The translations under genes and the position numbers were made by a program. From Cyclobacteriaceae bacterium (lineage in GTDB: Bacteria; Bacteroidota; Bacteroidia; Cytophagales; Cyclobacteriaceae), in assembly GCA_022841475.1 (NCBI GenBank), contig JALHRJ010000012.1, positions 1 to 64,000 on the forward strand: a DNA stretch of 64,000 nucleotides. Reading direction: 5' to 3'. Every line of letters starts with the position of its first letter. Within the stretch, counting starts at the first letter, position 1. Below the pieces are notes generated by a model. The model made no database searches. It was not told the DNA's origin and saw nothing but the letters and a program-made list of their open reading frames with translations. This document shows positions 17,792 to 25,134 of this stretch, piece by piece.

Positions 17792-19219
17792 ATGAAAAAC
17801 ATAAATCTCATTATACTTCTACTACTTTCTATTTTAATGGTAACAGGTTGCGTGCCATCGCAAAATGTTACGCAAACTAATAGCAGGCGAATCCCCAATC
17901 AGTACGTTCATACGGTGGATACGATCAACATGGCCACTGTCAGTTGGCGCGACTATTTTGCTGACCAGAATCTGGTTGGATTAATTGACAGTGCGCTGAC
18001 AAACAACTTTGATGCACGCATCGCTTTGCAACGAATGGAACAGGCAAAGGCCGGAGTTCAATTCAGCAAGGGTGCGCTATTGCCTACAGTAGGCGCAATC
18101 GGTATTCCTAAAATAAACCGCTATGGTTTATACACCATGGATGGGGCAGGCAACATCACCACTGATATTGAGCCTGGGAAAATTGTACCTGTAAATCTTC
18201 CCGACTTTTTGGTTGGATTACAAACCTCATGGGAAGCTGACATTACCGGCAAACTCCGGAATAGAAAGAAAGCTGCTGTGGCGCGATACCTTGCTTCAAC
18301 CGAAGGAAAAAATTGGGTATTGACCAATTTGATTGCCGAAGTAGCCATGACCTACTACGAATTACTTTCCCTTGATCAGGAATTGGAAATCATTCGTGAA
18401 ACCATCGCACTACAGGAAAATGCTTTGGCTGTTGTTACGATCCAAAAACAGGTTGGCGCGGCTAACGAGTTAGCGGTAAAACAGTTTCAGGCGCAGGTGT
18501 TAAATACGAAAGCGCTGGAGCTGGAAATTCAACAAGCAATTTTTCAAACCGAAAGTAAAATCAATTGGCTCCTCGGCCGGTATCCACAACCTATTGCACG
18601 AACCAAAGAGACCTTTAATCAGGTTATTCCGCAGCAGATACAATCAGGCATTCCATCCGACTTACTTCGGTTTCGCCCGGATGTAAAGCAGGCGGAGTTA
18701 GAATTAATGGCAAGCAAAGCTGATGTTCGCGCTGCAAGAGCAGCCTTTTATCCATCATTATTTATTACCGGTGGCATCGGCTATCAGGCTTATAAGACAA
18801 ACTTGTTGTTCACTACTCCCGAGTCATTTGTATTTAACCTGATCGGCAGTTTATCTGCACCTTTAATAAACAGAAATGCCATCAAGGCGGAATTCAATGC
18901 GGCAAATGCCCAGCAGATTGAGGCAATTTATAATTACCAGAAAGCCATATTGACAGCCTATGTAGAGGTGTACAACGAAGTTAACAATCTTGATAACCTT
19001 CAAAATATTTACATCCTCAGAAATAATGAAGTAAACACACTCGCACAAGCTATTGAAACATCTTCCGATTTATTCAGAACAGGTCGGGCGACCTATCTGG
19101 AAGTTCTACTTGCACAACAGAATTTACTGAGTGCCCGACTGGATTTTATTGACGTAAAAAAGCAACAATTGTTGGGCACTGTAAATGTTTACAAAGCATT
19201 GGGGGGTGGATGGAATTAA
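17792..19219 (+). CDS. TolC-like outer-membrane efflux lipoprotein (NodT/OprM family)
   Basis: A 475-residue outer-membrane factor. The ATG at 17792 is preferred over the GTG directly before it. The lipoprotein signal ends MVTGC (Cys about 20). Two duplicated outer-membrane efflux repeats (about 50-260 and 270-470) hold long amphipathic helices; landmarks are SWRDYFADQNLVGLIDSALTNNFD early and IPSDLLRFRPDVKQAELEL at about 289-307, the family's typical mid motif. It forms the exit duct of the tripartite pump encoded directly upstream (3-base gap). No terminator is obvious before the next gene. Confidence 0.94.
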   Translation: MKNINLIILLLLSILMVTGCVPSQNVTQTNSRRIPNQYVHTVDTINMATVSWRDYFADQNLVGLIDSALTNNFDARIALQRMEQAKAGVQFSKGALLPTVGAIGIPKINRYGLYTMDGAGNITTDIEPGKIVPVNLPDFLVGLQTSWEADITGKLRNRKKAAVARYLASTEGKNWVLTNLIAEVAMTYYELLSLDQELEIIRETIALQENALAVVTIQKQVGAANELAVKQFQAQVLNTKALELEIQQAIFQTESKINWLLGRYPQPIARTKETFNQVIPQQIQSGIPSDLLRFRPDVKQAELELMASKADVRAARAAFYPSLFITGGIGYQAYKTNLLFTTPESFVFNLIGSLSAPLINRNAIKAEFNAANAQQIEAIYNYQKAILTAYVEVYNEVNNLDNLQNIYILRNNEVNTLAQAIETSSDLFRTGRATYLEVLLAQQNLLSARLDFIDVKKQQLLGTVNVYKALGGGWN

Positions 19220-19265
19220 TCTGAATGAACTTTCTTAACTTGGAGAGATAACCACAAACTTTATG

Positions 19266-20546
19266 AGTAGCGATGCTATTGAAATTCTAGTTATACTTGG
19301 CTTAATCCTGATAAATGGAGTTTTTTCAATGTCTGAAATGGCGCTTGTCTCCTCTAAAAAAGTTAGACTGGAAGCGGCTGCGAAATCTGGTGTGAAAGGG
19401 GCTAAAGCTGCACTGAATTTGTATCTCTCCCCAACGTATTTTCTTTCAACTGTTCAGATTGGGATAACGCTGATAGGATTGCTTACGGGTATTTTTAGTG
19501 GTGAAAACCTGACGAATGATTTAGAGCGCTATCTCGAGCAATTTCCTGCTGTGGCAAAAATTGCAGATGAGCTCGCCATTGCCATTGTGCTCTTGTCGGT
19601 TACCTTTTGCTCTCTTGTGTTGGGTGAATTAATACCCAAGCGTATTGGCTTATCAAATCCAGAAGGTATCTCGAGGGTGATGGCCCCCTTTATGAAAATC
19701 CTTTCTAAAATAACTTTTCCGTTTGTCTGGATTTTGACAAAGACTTCCGATATTATTCTAACGATTCTAAACCTAAAGAAGACCAAAGAGAATAATATTA
19801 CCGAAGAAGAAATTAAAGCGATTATTCAGGAAGGAACACAAGGTGGAGAAGTACAAAAGATTGAGCAGGCTATTGTAGAACGTGTGTTTGCTTTGGGTGA
19901 TAGGAAGGTCACATCCTTGATGACAAACCGAAGTGATCTTATATTTATAAACGCGAATGACAGTATGGCCACCATTCGGGAAACAGTAAAAGATGACCTG
20001 CATCGCATCTATCCCGTATATGAAAAGGATAAGGATAAGGTACTTGGAATTATTACATTGAAGGACCTTTATATTGGCGAGCAGATGGCGGAGTTTGATA
20101 TGCGAAAGCATCTCAAGTCTGCCAACTACCTCGACCAGTTTACCTCTGCATACAAAGCATTAGAAAACTTCAAGAGTTCTGGTATTCATTATTCGTTGGT
20201 GACTAACGAGTATGGGCTCGTATTAGGTATCATTACCATGGATGATATATTGAAAGCCCTGGTAGGTGATGTGTCAGAATTTTATCGTGAAGATTTTCCG
20301 TTAACACAGCGTGAGGATGGGTCATGGCTAATGGATGGTCAGTATCCGATTGCTGAATTCTTACTTCACTTTGAAATCAATAAAAGTGCGGACTTAGATG
20401 AAATTAATACGGTAGCAGGACTTATCCTGAATCAACTGAAACGCATTCCTAAAACCGGTGAAAAAGTTAATTGGCAGGGGTTTATATTAGAGGTTGTTGA
20501 TATGGATGGTGTAAAAATTGACAAAGTGTTGGTGAAACGAAGTTAG
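19266..20546 (+). CDS. CNNM/DUF21-CBS transporter (HlyC/CorC family)
   Basis: About 427 residues (the ATG at 19264 or in its immediate neighbourhood is the start; coordinates may be off by a codon). The N-terminal CNNM/DUF21 domain (about 1-190) has four membrane segments and SEMALVSSKKVRLEAAAK; a paired CBS module at about 205-335 contains MTNRSDLIFI and ITMDDILKALVGD; a CorC_HlyC domain closes the protein (about 345-427). Family members are associated with Mg2+ or Co2+ efflux; the old haemolysin label is misleading. It is separated by 46 bases from the efflux operon and may be independently transcribed. Confidence 0.9.
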   Translation, partial: SSDAIEILVILGLILINGVFSMSEMALVSSKKVRLEAAAKSGVKGAKAALNLYLSPTYFLSTVQIGITLIGLLTGIFSGENLTNDLERYLEQFPAVAKIADELAIAIVLLSVTFCSLVLGELIPKRIGLSNPEGISRVMAPFMKILSKITFPFVWILTKTSDIILTILNLKKTKENNITEEEIKAIIQEGTQGGEVQKIEQAIVERVFALGDRKVTSLMTNRSDLIFINANDSMATIRETVKDDLHRIYPVYEKDKDKVLGIITLKDLYIGEQMAEFDMRKHLKSANYLDQFTSAYKALENFKSSGIHYSLVTNEYGLVLGIITMDDILKALVGDVSEFYREDFPLTQREDGSWLMDGQYPIAEFLLHFEINKSADLDEINTVAGLILNQLKRIPKTGEKVNWQGFILEVVDMDGVKIDKVLVKRS

Positions 20547-20641
20547 AATCATTAAAGCATTCTGTTGTTTTCAATTGATACAATCGATGTGATGAGATGT
20601 ATGCAATTAGATTAATTTGTTTAATATATATATCAACTAGT

Positions 20642-21598
20642 ATGAAACACTTAGGGATTGTAACGTTATTATTAATGGGTCTCTCAGTCAATGGTCAAAA
20701 CCAGATTTCATTTGATGCACCCCCAAGCAGTGTAAGTTTACTGGCACCAAGGTTTTTATCTACGGCAATGAATGAGCGGGACTTTGCCCTTTCTCCCGAT
20801 GGAACGGAAATTTATTTTACAATCTCTACACCTAAGTCAACTTTTCAAACTATTGTCTTTTGTAGAAAGTTAAAAGATGGTTGGTCCAAACCTGAAGTGG
20901 CTCCTTTTGCCGGACAGTTCACCGATCTTGAACCTGCCTTTAGTGCCGATGGGAATACATTATACTTTGCATCTAATCGTCCGCTGCAAGGAACTGTTGT
21001 AAAGGACTTTGACATCTGGAAGGTTAGCCGTGTAGGCAATGCCTGGGGTCATCCTGAAAATCTGGGAACGACTATAAACTCTGAGACTGATGAATTTTAT
21101 CCCTCCATCGCAAATAATGGTAATCTGTATTTTACGGCTACGTATGCGGGAGGACCGGGTAGGGAAGATATTTATGTGTCCCGGTTTCAACAAAGTCAAT
21201 ATCAAAAGCCAGTGGCACTAGATACTGCGGTGAATACAAAGTTCTATGAGTTTAATGCATTTGTGTCACCTCATGAAGATTATATTCTTTTTACATCTTA
21301 TGGCAGGAAAGATGATAGTGGTGGTGGAGATTTATACATCAGCATAAAGGATCAGAACGGAAACTGGAAGCCATCGCAAAACCTGAAGCAATTAAATTCG
21401 AAGCAGTTAGATTATTGCCCCTTTGTTTCTCCCGATGGCAAAAGCCTATTCTTTACCAGTGATCGCCATCAGTTGCCTATATCGTTCACCACACGCATAG
21501 ACTATCAAACCATAAGTCACTATATGGACCAACCTTTAAATGGCACGGGAAATCTTTACTGGGTAAGTTTTCAATCGATATTGAATTCACTGAAGTAG
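20642..21598 (+). CDS. Exported PD40/TolB-like beta-propeller protein
   Basis: A 318-residue protein with the ATG at 20642 starting a clean signal peptide (MKHLGIVTLLLMGLSVNGQ); an ATG further upstream gives no sensible signal. At least four WD40-like PD40 blades are visible: FALSPDGTEIYFT, PAFSADGNTLYFASNR, YPSIANNGNLYFTA and PFVSPDGKSLFFTSDR. The fold is a propeller used for binding. There is no peptidase domain and no OmpA domain, which often accompany such repeats in this phylum. It is monocistronic, bounded by a weak hairpin downstream. Function unknown beyond periplasmic or surface binding. Confidence 0.82.
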   Translation: MKHLGIVTLLLMGLSVNGQNQISFDAPPSSVSLLAPRFLSTAMNERDFALSPDGTEIYFTISTPKSTFQTIVFCRKLKDGWSKPEVAPFAGQFTDLEPAFSADGNTLYFASNRPLQGTVVKDFDIWKVSRVGNAWGHPENLGTTINSETDEFYPSIANNGNLYFTATYAGGPGREDIYVSRFQQSQYQKPVALDTAVNTKFYEFNAFVSPHEDYILFTSYGRKDDSGGGDLYISIKDQNGNWKPSQNLKQLNSKQLDYCPFVSPDGKSLFFTSDRHQLPISFTTRIDYQTISHYMDQPLNGTGNLYWVSFQSILNSLK

Positions 21599-21716
21599 CG
21601 GTGTGGCCAGCACAAGTTAATTGACACACCTCCTTTGAGTGATTACTCTAACTTAAATCTGCAAAAGTAAACTTCACTGATGTGGATTAGGTTTAGGATA
21701 GATGTTTCTTAATATG

Positions 21717-21742
21717 AAAGGGTTGGCGCAAGCCAACCCTTT
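21717..21742. terminator. Hairpin between convergent genes
   Basis: AAAGGGTTGGC and its perfect complement around a GCAA tetraloop, in the 183-base gap between the propeller gene and the FKBP gene. T-tracts are weak on both sides (TTTGTTGTTTG on plus), so it is probably a bidirectional terminator of moderate strength. Confidence 0.65.
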
Positions 21743-21781
21743 GTTGTTTGAGTAAGTTATTTTTTTGGTGAATGAAATCTA

Positions 21782-22252
21782 TTAATGATGATGACCGCCT
21801 GGGCCATGAACATGACCATGAGCAAGTTCTTCTTCCGTAGCTTCGCGAATTTCCAATACTTCTACCGCGAAGTTCAATTCAACTCCAGCCAATGGATGGT
21901 TGGCATCTACAGTAATAGAATCAAGGCCAACTTTGGTGACTGTTACCACCTGACCCTGATTGGTTTGAAATTGCATGCCCACATCAATTTTCTGATCGCC
22001 AAAAGCTGAACGAGGAACTTGTTGCATTAACGCATCGCTTTTTACACCATAGCCTTTCTCTGGACTTACCTTCAGGTTTAGTTTGTCGCCTTTTGTTTTT
22101 CCTTCCAGGCCTTCTTCCATACCGGGAATGAGGTTGCCAATGCCGTGTATGTAGTGTAGCGGTTCACGTCCAGAACTGGAATCAAGAATATTCCCTTCAT
22201 TGTCAGTAAGTGTATAATGGATAGCGGCTACTTTGTGTTTGGTGATTTGCAT
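21782..22252 (-). CDS. FKBP-type peptidyl-prolyl isomerase, SlyD-like
   Basis: A 156-residue prolyl isomerase/chaperone from the ATG at 22252; an upstream in-frame start adds 21 residues without homology. The FKBP core has YTLTDNEGNILDSS near the start, then IPGMEEGLEGKTKGDKLNLKVSPEKGYG, an insert-in-flap domain (about 75-125) and the returning strand HPLAGVELNFAVEVLEI. The tail GHVHGPGGHHH is histidine-rich and likely binds Ni2+ or other metals as in SlyD. The enzyme speeds cis-trans prolyl isomerisation in the cytoplasm; no signal peptide is present. Confidence 0.92.
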   Translation of the reverse strand: MQITKHKVAAIHYTLTDNEGNILDSSSGREPLHYIHGIGNLIPGMEEGLEGKTKGDKLNLKVSPEKGYGVKSDALMQQVPRSAFGDQKIDVGMQFQTNQGQVVTVTKVGLDSITVDANHPLAGVELNFAVEVLEIREATEEELAHGHVHGPGGHHH

Positions 22253-22354
22253 GCGTTTTTGATTTGTGAAATACCGAAGAGTATCCAGGCATTTCTGGTT
22301 TAAAATTAGTTTCAAAATGGTTTTCTGTGAGAGGAATGTTTGGGCTTAATTAAA

Positions 22355-22380
22355 TGGGTCTTTCAATACTGAAAGACCCA
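22355..22380 (-). terminator. Terminator behind tRNA-Leu
   Basis: TGGGTCTTTCA pairs perfectly with TGAAAGACCCA over a 4-base loop, 6 bases past the tRNA 3' end on the minus strand; TTTAATT follows. Confidence 0.72.
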
Positions 22381-22386
22381 TTATTG

Positions 22387-22468
22387 TACCTAAGGCCGGA
22401 ATCGAACCGGCACGCCCGAAGGCACACGATTTTGAGTCGTGCGCGTCTACCAGTTCCGCCACTCAGGC
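22387..22468 (-). tRNA. tRNA-Leu (anticodon CAA)
   Basis: Reading the minus strand, the acceptor stem GCCTGAG pairs with CTTAGGT (two G-T pairs), with discriminator A. The anticodon stem CACGA/TCGTG encloses the loop CTCAAAA, giving anticodon CAA for UUG codons. A class II variable arm (TGCCTTCGGGCG region) and the T-loop GGTTCGATTCC are present. The 82-base length fits leucine. CCA is not encoded. Confidence 0.95.
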
Positions 22469-22500
22469 TCGTTTACCTGATCCGTATTACGAACGGGTTG

Positions 22501-22531
22501 CAAAGATGTATAAAACTTACTTTTTGCCAAA
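22501..22531 (-). promoter_or_regulatory. Bacteroidota-type promoter of tRNA-Leu
   Basis: On the minus strand, TTTG (22528-22531) is followed after 19 bases by CATCTTTG (22501-22508), a 7/8 match to the -7 consensus TAnnTTTG. The tRNA 5' end lies 32 bases downstream. Confidence 0.68.
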
Positions 22532-22533
22532 AT

Positions 22534-22827
22534 TCACAGCTCAATAAATTTCTCTAGGGAAAAAGCCTGTGTTCGCTCTGAGAACAGTGTTTTCACCCGG
22601 CCCCACACCTTGCCAAATAATTCAGACTTGCGATAATTCTCCAGACTTTGTGGCCCATCCCAATGACTCAAGGTTGTATAACAGTAACCGTCTTCAGAAT
22701 CTTTCAGCAATTGCAGGTGCAAGCATCCGGGAAAATTCCTGATTGCATCTTTATTTCGATCAAAGATTTCCAAAAACTCTTCTACCCCGGCTTCCGTAAA
22801 ATGCATGCGTACGATTCGGATAATCAT
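22534..22827 (-). CDS. Antibiotic-biosynthesis-monooxygenase-fold (ABM) protein
   Basis: A 97-residue single-domain protein with the dimeric alpha/beta ferredoxin-like fold of the ABM family. Diagnostic features are the N-terminal strand IIRIVRMHF, FLEIFDRNKDAIRNFPGCLHLQLLKD and the strand YTTLSHWDGPQSLENYRKSELF. Such proteins include quinol monooxygenases, haem-degrading enzymes and many of unknown activity. No cofactor-binding residues decide among these. A tRNA gene lies downstream; a SAM hydrolase gene lies upstream on the same strand, separated by an inverted-repeat region. Confidence 0.8.
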   Translation of the reverse strand: MIIRIVRMHFTEAGVEEFLEIFDRNKDAIRNFPGCLHLQLLKDSEDGYCYTTLSHWDGPQSLENYRKSELFGKVWGRVKTLFSERTQAFSLEKFIEL

Positions 22828-22830
22828 AAA

Positions 22831-22917
22831 AATAGTATTGAGATGAGAATATAGAGATCTAAGAGTCAGATGTGAAATATTGGATTCTCAATACTCACGT
22901 CTCAAATCTCTCCACTA
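22831..22917. repeat. Gene-less degenerate inverted repeat (purine-rich / pyrimidine-rich arms)
   Basis: The gap between the ABM and SAM-hydrolase genes is filled by a purine-rich arm (about 22838-22875, units like GAGATGAGAATATAGAGAT) followed by a pyrimidine-rich arm (about 22882-22912, units like CTCAATACTCACGTCTC). The reverse complement of the second arm resembles the first, for example AGAGATCTAAGA against AGAGATTTGAGA. The design resembles the arms flanking the four-helix-bundle genes at 45.3 and 46.7 kb, but with no gene between the arms. It may be an empty relative or remnant. Confidence 0.45.
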
Positions 22918-22918
22918 A

Positions 22919-23692
22919 TTATTCGTCAAAAGTAACATTCACAGGACTATCATATTGCAACCCTAAAAGCTCGCTTGCGTTGCCTTTATAGATTCCTATT
23001 TCCAATAATCCCAAACTATTAAAAATCAGAAAACATTCACCTTGCTCGGTTTGAAAATAGTTGGTGTGTATGCGTCTGAATTTTTCTCCGCCAAACTGAA
23101 TAGTATAAGATCTCCCTTTTGTCAGAATGTCAAAATCCTGCTTCACGATATTGGTAATCAGGTTTCCAAAATTATCCACACGCAGCACATGACCCGCAAT
23201 AATGCGCTTGGTAGCCTTCACTTGCCGGTTCATCATTTTACGAAAATCAGGAAGTGCCTTTCCCAATGTAGTGATAGCCACTCCGCTGGCAAGGCGGGCT
23301 GCAGCCGGGGCCAGAATGTCTTTTTCAGCAAACGTGGTTTGAATTGGATTGATAGAATTAATATCTATCACATTTTGATGATGCTGATCACTGATCAGTC
23401 CGAACAAACCATTATCAACTCCCAGAAAAAAATGATCTTCCAGTTGTAGCGCGAGATAGGCATCATCTCGATTCCCGGAAGAATCAACCCCCACCAGGTG
23501 CACGGTGCCTTTCGGAAAATCCCGAAATACAGATTTAAGAACATAGGCACCGTGGGCGATATCGCTGGCCGCAATTTTATGACTGATATCGATCAGATTG
23601 AGTTCGGGATTGACGCTGAGAATTCTGGCCTTTATTGCGGCCACATAATGATCGCTTTCTCCACTGTCGGTAAGAAGGGTAATGATGGCCAT
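22919..23692 (-). CDS. SAM hydroxide adenosyltransferase (DUF62, SAM hydrolase)
   Basis: A 257-residue member of the family that includes SAM-dependent chlorinase and fluorinase. The N-terminal domain begins IITLLTDSGESDHYVAAIKA, with the substrate-contacting Asp, and continues with DISHKIAASDIAHGAYVL and VGVDNGLFGLI. The C-terminal barrel domain has LRVDNFGNLITNI and IFNSLGLLEIGIYKGNAS. Most bacterial members use water rather than halide and split S-adenosylmethionine into adenosine and methionine; this is the likely activity. It is divergent from phoH, with 95 bases between the starts. Confidence 0.88.
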   Translation of the reverse strand: MAIITLLTDSGESDHYVAAIKARILSVNPELNLIDISHKIAASDIAHGAYVLKSVFRDFPKGTVHLVGVDSSGNRDDAYLALQLEDHFFLGVDNGLFGLISDQHHQNVIDINSINPIQTTFAEKDILAPAAARLASGVAITTLGKALPDFRKMMNRQVKATKRIIAGHVLRVDNFGNLITNIVKQDFDILTKGRSYTIQFGGEKFRRIHTNYFQTEQGECFLIFNSLGLLEIGIYKGNASELLGLQYDSPVNVTFDE

Positions 23693-23721
23693 TCGCGAAC
23701 GTTATACCTCGTCCCGGTGTT

Positions 23722-23750
23722 TTTGCTTGGACGGGATTTGTTTACTTTTA
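23722..23750 (+). promoter_or_regulatory. Promoter candidate of phoH
   Basis: TTTG (23722-23725), 17 bases, then TACTTTTA (23743-23750), 7/8 match to TAnnTTTG, 38 bases before the phoH start codon. Confidence 0.55.
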
Positions 23751-23787
23751 TGCATCAAAATTAATTGATTTCAACCACAATACTTCA

Positions 23788-24750
23788 TTGATAGAAAAAA
23801 CCATCACACTCGAGAATATTCCACTCACCGACTTTCTGGGCGTGGAGAATAAAAACATCCTTGAACTAGCATCTGCTTTTCCGAAGAGTAAAATCATTTC
23901 GCGCGGTAATGAAATTCTGATGAAGGGCGAAGCTCCGGATATTCTGCAGATAACGGATATCCTGAATTCACTCATGGACCACTTCCATCAGTTTGGGCGG
24001 GTGACGGAAGAAAATGTGCGGGGGTACATTACGCAAGAGCGGCAGGAATTTGTTCCGGAAGATTCCCCGGATGGTATCATCCTGTATGGAACAAAAGGCG
24101 CAGCCATCAAAGCCAAGACGGTCAATCAGCAAAAGCTGGTGAAAGCAGTTAAAGACTATGATCTTGTTTTTGCTCTTGGCCCTGCCGGAACAGGTAAAAC
24201 GTTTGTTTCTGTGGCAATGGCAATCAAAGCCTTGAAGAATAAGCAGGTTAAAAAACTCATCATTACCCGCCCGGCTGTAGAGGCAGGGGAGAATTTGGGT
24301 TTCTTACCAGGCGACCTTAAAGAAAAGATTGATCCGTACTTGAGACCCATCTACGATGCGCTCAACGATATGGTGCCCTTTGAAAAGCTGAAATATTATA
24401 TGGAGCGTGAGATCATTGAAATTGCGCCTCTTGCCTATATGCGTGGTCGCACACTAAACAATGCATTTATTTTGCTGGACGAAGCGCAGAACACGACCCC
24501 CATGCAAATGAAAATGTTTCTTACCCGGATGGGTCCTGACTCCAAAATGATTGTGACCGGTGATACATCGCAGATAGATTTGCCCCACAATCAACGCTCT
24601 GGACTAAAAGAGGCAGTGCGTATTTTAAACGAAGTGAAGGGGATTGGTTTTGTGGAATTGAACGAACGCGATGTGGTGCGCCATCGATTGGTGCGAGATA
24701 TTATTGAAGCGTATGGAAAAGTAGATCCTTCCGGTCAAACCAAACTATAA
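23788..24750 (+). CDS. PhoH family P-loop ATPase
   Basis: A 320-residue protein starting at TTG 23788 (MIEKTITLENIPLTDFLG, which matches the usual family N-terminus; no ATG is available in this position). An N-terminal nucleic-acid-binding-like region (about 1-110) precedes the ATPase, with Walker A GPAGTGKT at about 131-138, Walker B FILLDEAQN at about 227-235 and sensor-like VTGDTSQIDLP. The family is related to helicase superfamily 1 and is linked to RNA metabolism and ribosome-associated processes. It is followed at 6 bases by a DUF1330 gene, probably in one transcript. Confidence 0.92.
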   Translation: MIEKTITLENIPLTDFLGVENKNILELASAFPKSKIISRGNEILMKGEAPDILQITDILNSLMDHFHQFGRVTEENVRGYITQERQEFVPEDSPDGIILYGTKGAAIKAKTVNQQKLVKAVKDYDLVFALGPAGTGKTFVSVAMAIKALKNKQVKKLIITRPAVEAGENLGFLPGDLKEKIDPYLRPIYDALNDMVPFEKLKYYMEREIIEIAPLAYMRGRTLNNAFILLDEAQNTTPMQMKMFLTRMGPDSKMIVTGDTSQIDLPHNQRSGLKEAVRILNEVKGIGFVELNERDVVRHRLVRDIIEAYGKVDPSGQTKL

Positions 24751-24756
24751 AACATC

Positions 24757-25050
24757 ATGCCTGCTTACGTCATCGTAGAAGTTACTGTCCACAAGCCTAC
24801 AGAATATGAAGATTACAAAAAACTCACCCCGGGTTCGTTAAAAAACTATCAAGGTAAGTTTATTGTACGCGGTGGCAAGACGGAAACACTCGAAGGGGAA
24901 TGGAATCCCCAGCGCATAGTGGTGCTTGAGTTCCCTACTACAGAGTTAGCGAAAGCGTGGTGGACTTCCGAAGAATATGCGCCCGCCAAAGCGCTGCGTC
25001 AACGCACAGCCCACACCAGAATGATTTTGGTTGCGGGGTTGGAAGGCTAA
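24757..25050 (+). CDS. DUF1330 domain protein
   Basis: A 97-residue cytoplasmic protein that is a single DUF1330 domain of dimeric ferredoxin-like fold. Typical features are AYVIVEVTVHKPTEYEDYKKL at the start, the conserved FIVRGGKTETLEGEW in the middle and VVLEFPTTELAKAWWTSEEY before the end. No enzymatic role is established for the family. It starts 6 bases after phoH, suggesting co-transcription, although a functional link is not evident. Confidence 0.88.
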   Translation: MPAYVIVEVTVHKPTEYEDYKKLTPGSLKNYQGKFIVRGGKTETLEGEWNPQRIVVLEFPTTELAKAWWTSEEYAPAKALRQRTAHTRMILVAGLEG

Positions 25051-25134
25051 AAATCCAATATCATTCTAATGATGCGAAGAGAGGTAAGTTGAAAAAAAAT
25101 CATCAATTTAAAGGAATTTCAATTAACGACTTTG

